8,393 nt of DNA, taken from Gemmatimonadota bacterium. Lineage in GTDB: Bacteria; Gemmatimonadota; Gemmatimonadetes; Gemmatimonadales; Gemmatimonadaceae. The notes under the pieces are model-generated. The model ran no database searches, had not been told where the DNA came from, and saw only the letters and a program-made list of their open reading frames with translations. A program made the position numbers and the translations under genes. Of the stretch, positions 7,086 through 8,393 are shown one piece after another. Position 1 is the stretch's first letter, and every line of letters starts with the position of its first letter. The stretch covers positions 1-8,393 of the forward strand of contig PLMM01000388.1 in NCBI GenBank assembly GCA_003142495.1, read 5' to 3'.

Positions 7086-7128
7086 AGCGGGGCCGCGTTT
7101 CTCACGCGGCCCCGCTGCTTGTTTTTTT
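7086..7128 (+). terminator. Strong intrinsic terminator after the KGG gene
   Basis: AGCGGGGCCGCG (7086-7097) pairs perfectly with CGCGGCCCCGCT (7105-7116), 12 bp, with one more T-A pair possible inside, leaving a 5-base loop. After GCTTG come seven T (7122-7128). It begins 23 bases after the KGG stop and is oriented for the + strand. The opposite side has only AAA, so it probably does not end the convergent - strand transcript efficiently. Confidence 0.93.
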
Positions 7129-7162
7129 GGATGTATTCTTTTCGTTTGCCGAAAGCGCGACT

Positions 7163-8050
7163 CTAACGTCCTGCAAACTCGAGAGCCTCCCTTGGTATCG
7201 CGATCAAGTCCGTCATGGCCGGCAACGCGTGGCCCACGACAGGCAAAAGCGGAATGCCCTTTTCCGCGAAAACGTGCGTTGCGCCGCCGCGAGGATCCAA
7301 ATCCCCGCGCCGGCAGAAGCAGACTTCGAAGCCCGATGCATCGAGGAAGCTGAGAAGCTCGGACGGGGGGGCGACCCGCTGCAACCACTTCTCGAAGTAT
7401 TCGAAGTAGACGGCCTGGACGACGCGTGCCTTCAGCGAGCGAGCGGCGCCGCGCAGCGCCGGAAGTTCATAGCCCTCAACGTCCAGCTTCAAGAGCTCGA
7501 CGCAGGCAATCCCGGCCTTCTCGACATAATCGTCAACTCTGATACACGGCACCTGGACACCTTTGCCATCGGAGCTGATGTGCGAAGCGCCGGACTGGCC
7601 ATGGTCAATTTCGAAGGAAACCACGCCGGGCGTATCGGATACAGCTGCCTCGTTCAAGGTCAGGCGCATGGCCGGGTAAAGCGCCTTGGTCTTCTCGATC
7701 GAATGCACCAGTGAAGCGTTCGGCTCGAACAGATGAAAGTCGATCGCTTTGCCGTGCCGTCCAGCGAGGCCAAAGCTCAACAGTCCATGGTTGGCGCCCA
7801 CATCGAGAAACGTTCCGCCGTTGGCGAAGAGCTTGTCGGCGATCGAGAAAAAATCCTCCTCGAATCCCTGATCGATGACGATCAGCCGCAGAAATGCGTC
7901 GCCCATTTCGGCGTAACCGAAGGCATCGCCGCGTATACGCACGAGCTGCAGGGTAGGCTCGCCCGTCAGCTTCATCCATGTCGTCATGAGACGGTGCCGC
8001 CGCAGAAACCTCGGAAGTTTTTCGACGATCGTGGCGGCGGTTGGAAGCAT
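7163..8050 (-). CDS. FkbM-family SAM-dependent methyltransferase
   Basis: A 295-residue Rossmann-fold methyltransferase of the FkbM type (PF05050), enzymes that usually O-methylate sugars or polyketides. The SAM-binding motif I is GTFLDVGANHGLLSF (79-93), the acidic end of strand 2 is HLFEPN (106-111), and the family's characteristic LLKLDVEGYELPALRGA block is at 186-202. No signal peptide or membrane helix is seen. ATG 8050 is preferred: it lies 4 bases after the stop of the upstream - strand gene, preceded by AGGGGA, so initiation is probably coupled to that gene. An in-frame TTG at 8071 would give 302 residues and overlap the neighbour. It converges on the KGG gene, with 100 bases between the stops. 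GC is lower than in the export operon (32 of 60 bases in 7681-7740 against 45 of 60 in 3361-3420). A role in decorating the nearby polysaccharide is plausible but unproven; the substrate is unknown. Confidence 0.93.
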   Translation of the reverse strand: MLPTAATIVEKLPRFLRRHRLMTTWMKLTGEPTLQLVRIRGDAFGYAEMGDAFLRLIVIDQGFEEDFFSIADKLFANGGTFLDVGANHGLLSFGLAGRHGKAIDFHLFEPNASLVHSIEKTKALYPAMRLTLNEAAVSDTPGVVSFEIDHGQSGASHISSDGKGVQVPCIRVDDYVEKAGIACVELLKLDVEGYELPALRGAARSLKARVVQAVYFEYFEKWLQRVAPPSELLSFLDASGFEVCFCRRGDLDPRGGATHVFAEKGIPLLPVVGHALPAMTDLIAIPREALEFAGR

Positions 8051-8054
8051 TCCC

Positions 8055-8393
8055 CTATCGCCGTCCCCCAAACCGATACGCCGTAAAATCCTTCCACATC
8101 TGCTCCACGCTCCCCGCCAACATCGTCACCTTATACGGCTGCCCAACCTTCGCCGCATCCACTATCGAAATCGTATACGTCGCCGTCGTTCCCACCGCCC
8201 TCGGCGCGAAATCCTCCACGCGATACACGTAGATCCCCTGCAGAGCCACCGTCTTTCCCGCCGCCTTCGTCTGGTCGACGTTCAGCATCGCCGGAATTCG
8301 CACCTTCTCCACCGGCACGATCTCCACACCGTCGCGGTAGATCTTCATGTCCTTGAAGTTTCCCTCGTCGATGCCCTGGATCTTGTCCGCCTC
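8055..8393 (-). CDS. Unrecognised protein, C-terminal 112 residues (5' partial)
   Basis: The frame runs without a stop from the right edge to TAG at 8055-8057, so the gene starts outside the window. An ATG at 8346-8348 lies in frame, but 15 codons before it (EADKIQGIDEGNFKD) are also open and read like protein, so it is probably internal. The visible part alternates short hydrophobic and charged stretches (GVEIVPVEKVRIP, KTVALQGIYVYRVEDF, ATYTISIVDA, YKVTMLAGS), suggesting beta strands, and ends KDFTAYRFGGRR. No transmembrane helix, catalytic motif or known family is apparent. It lies 4 bases upstream of the methyltransferase on the same strand, so the two are very likely co-transcribed. I assign no function. 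Confidence 0.75.
   Translation of the reverse strand, partial: EADKIQGIDEGNFKDMKIYRDGVEIVPVEKVRIPAMLNVDQTKAAGKTVALQGIYVYRVEDFAPRAVGTTATYTISIVDAAKVGQPYKVTMLAGSVEQMWKDFTAYRFGGRR

Noticed and set aside
7127..7714. + strand open frame (195 codons) opposite the methyltransferase.
   Set aside because: The - strand frame has motif I and the KLDVEGYE block; the + strand frame begins inside the terminator T-run and has no support.

Overview
The window (8,393 bases, GC-rich) looks like chromosomal DNA from a Gram-negative, diderm bacterium. Part of an exopolysaccharide or capsule gene cluster lies on the + strand. A lipoprotein of the outer-membrane polysaccharide export (OPX/Wza) family implies an outer membrane. 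The GC level, gene style and a KGG-repeat stress protein would fit Gemmatimonadota or a comparable soil phylum, but this placement is inference only; no marker gene is present.

Left part (1-6421, all + strand). Five closely spaced genes read as one operon: the C-terminal end of a family-4-type glycosyltransferase, an O-carbamoyltransferase of the NodU/TobZ/CmcH family, a fused chain-length regulator/tyrosine autokinase (Wzc-like), a nucleotidyltransferase-fold protein of unknown role (PF14907-like), and a short Wza-like export lipoprotein. The gaps are 15, 49, 24 and 1 bases. Together they suggest a polysaccharide that is assembled by glycosyltransferases, decorated by carbamoylation, controlled in length by the PCP/BY-kinase and exported through the OPX protein. 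No flippase, polymerase or tyrosine phosphatase is visible, so the operon must continue to the left or be completed elsewhere.

Middle (6422-7130). A 284-base, comparatively AT-rich intergenic stretch carries an 8-bp hairpin and a possible ECF-type promoter. It leads into a small KGG-repeat, stress-type protein with a good ribosome binding site. That gene ends in a strong intrinsic terminator (a 12-13 bp GC stem followed by seven T).

Right part (7163-8393, all - strand). A FkbM-family SAM-dependent methyltransferase lies 4 bases downstream of an unrecognised gene that runs in from beyond the right edge. These two converge on the KGG gene. The methyltransferase could modify a sugar of the same polysaccharide, but its opposite orientation and lower GC leave this open.

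I found no mobile element, CRISPR array, rRNA or convincing tRNA. The least understood parts are the nucleotidyltransferase between kinase and export protein, the substrate of the carbamoyltransferase, and the partial gene at the right edge. I see no strong evidence of a wholly new system.
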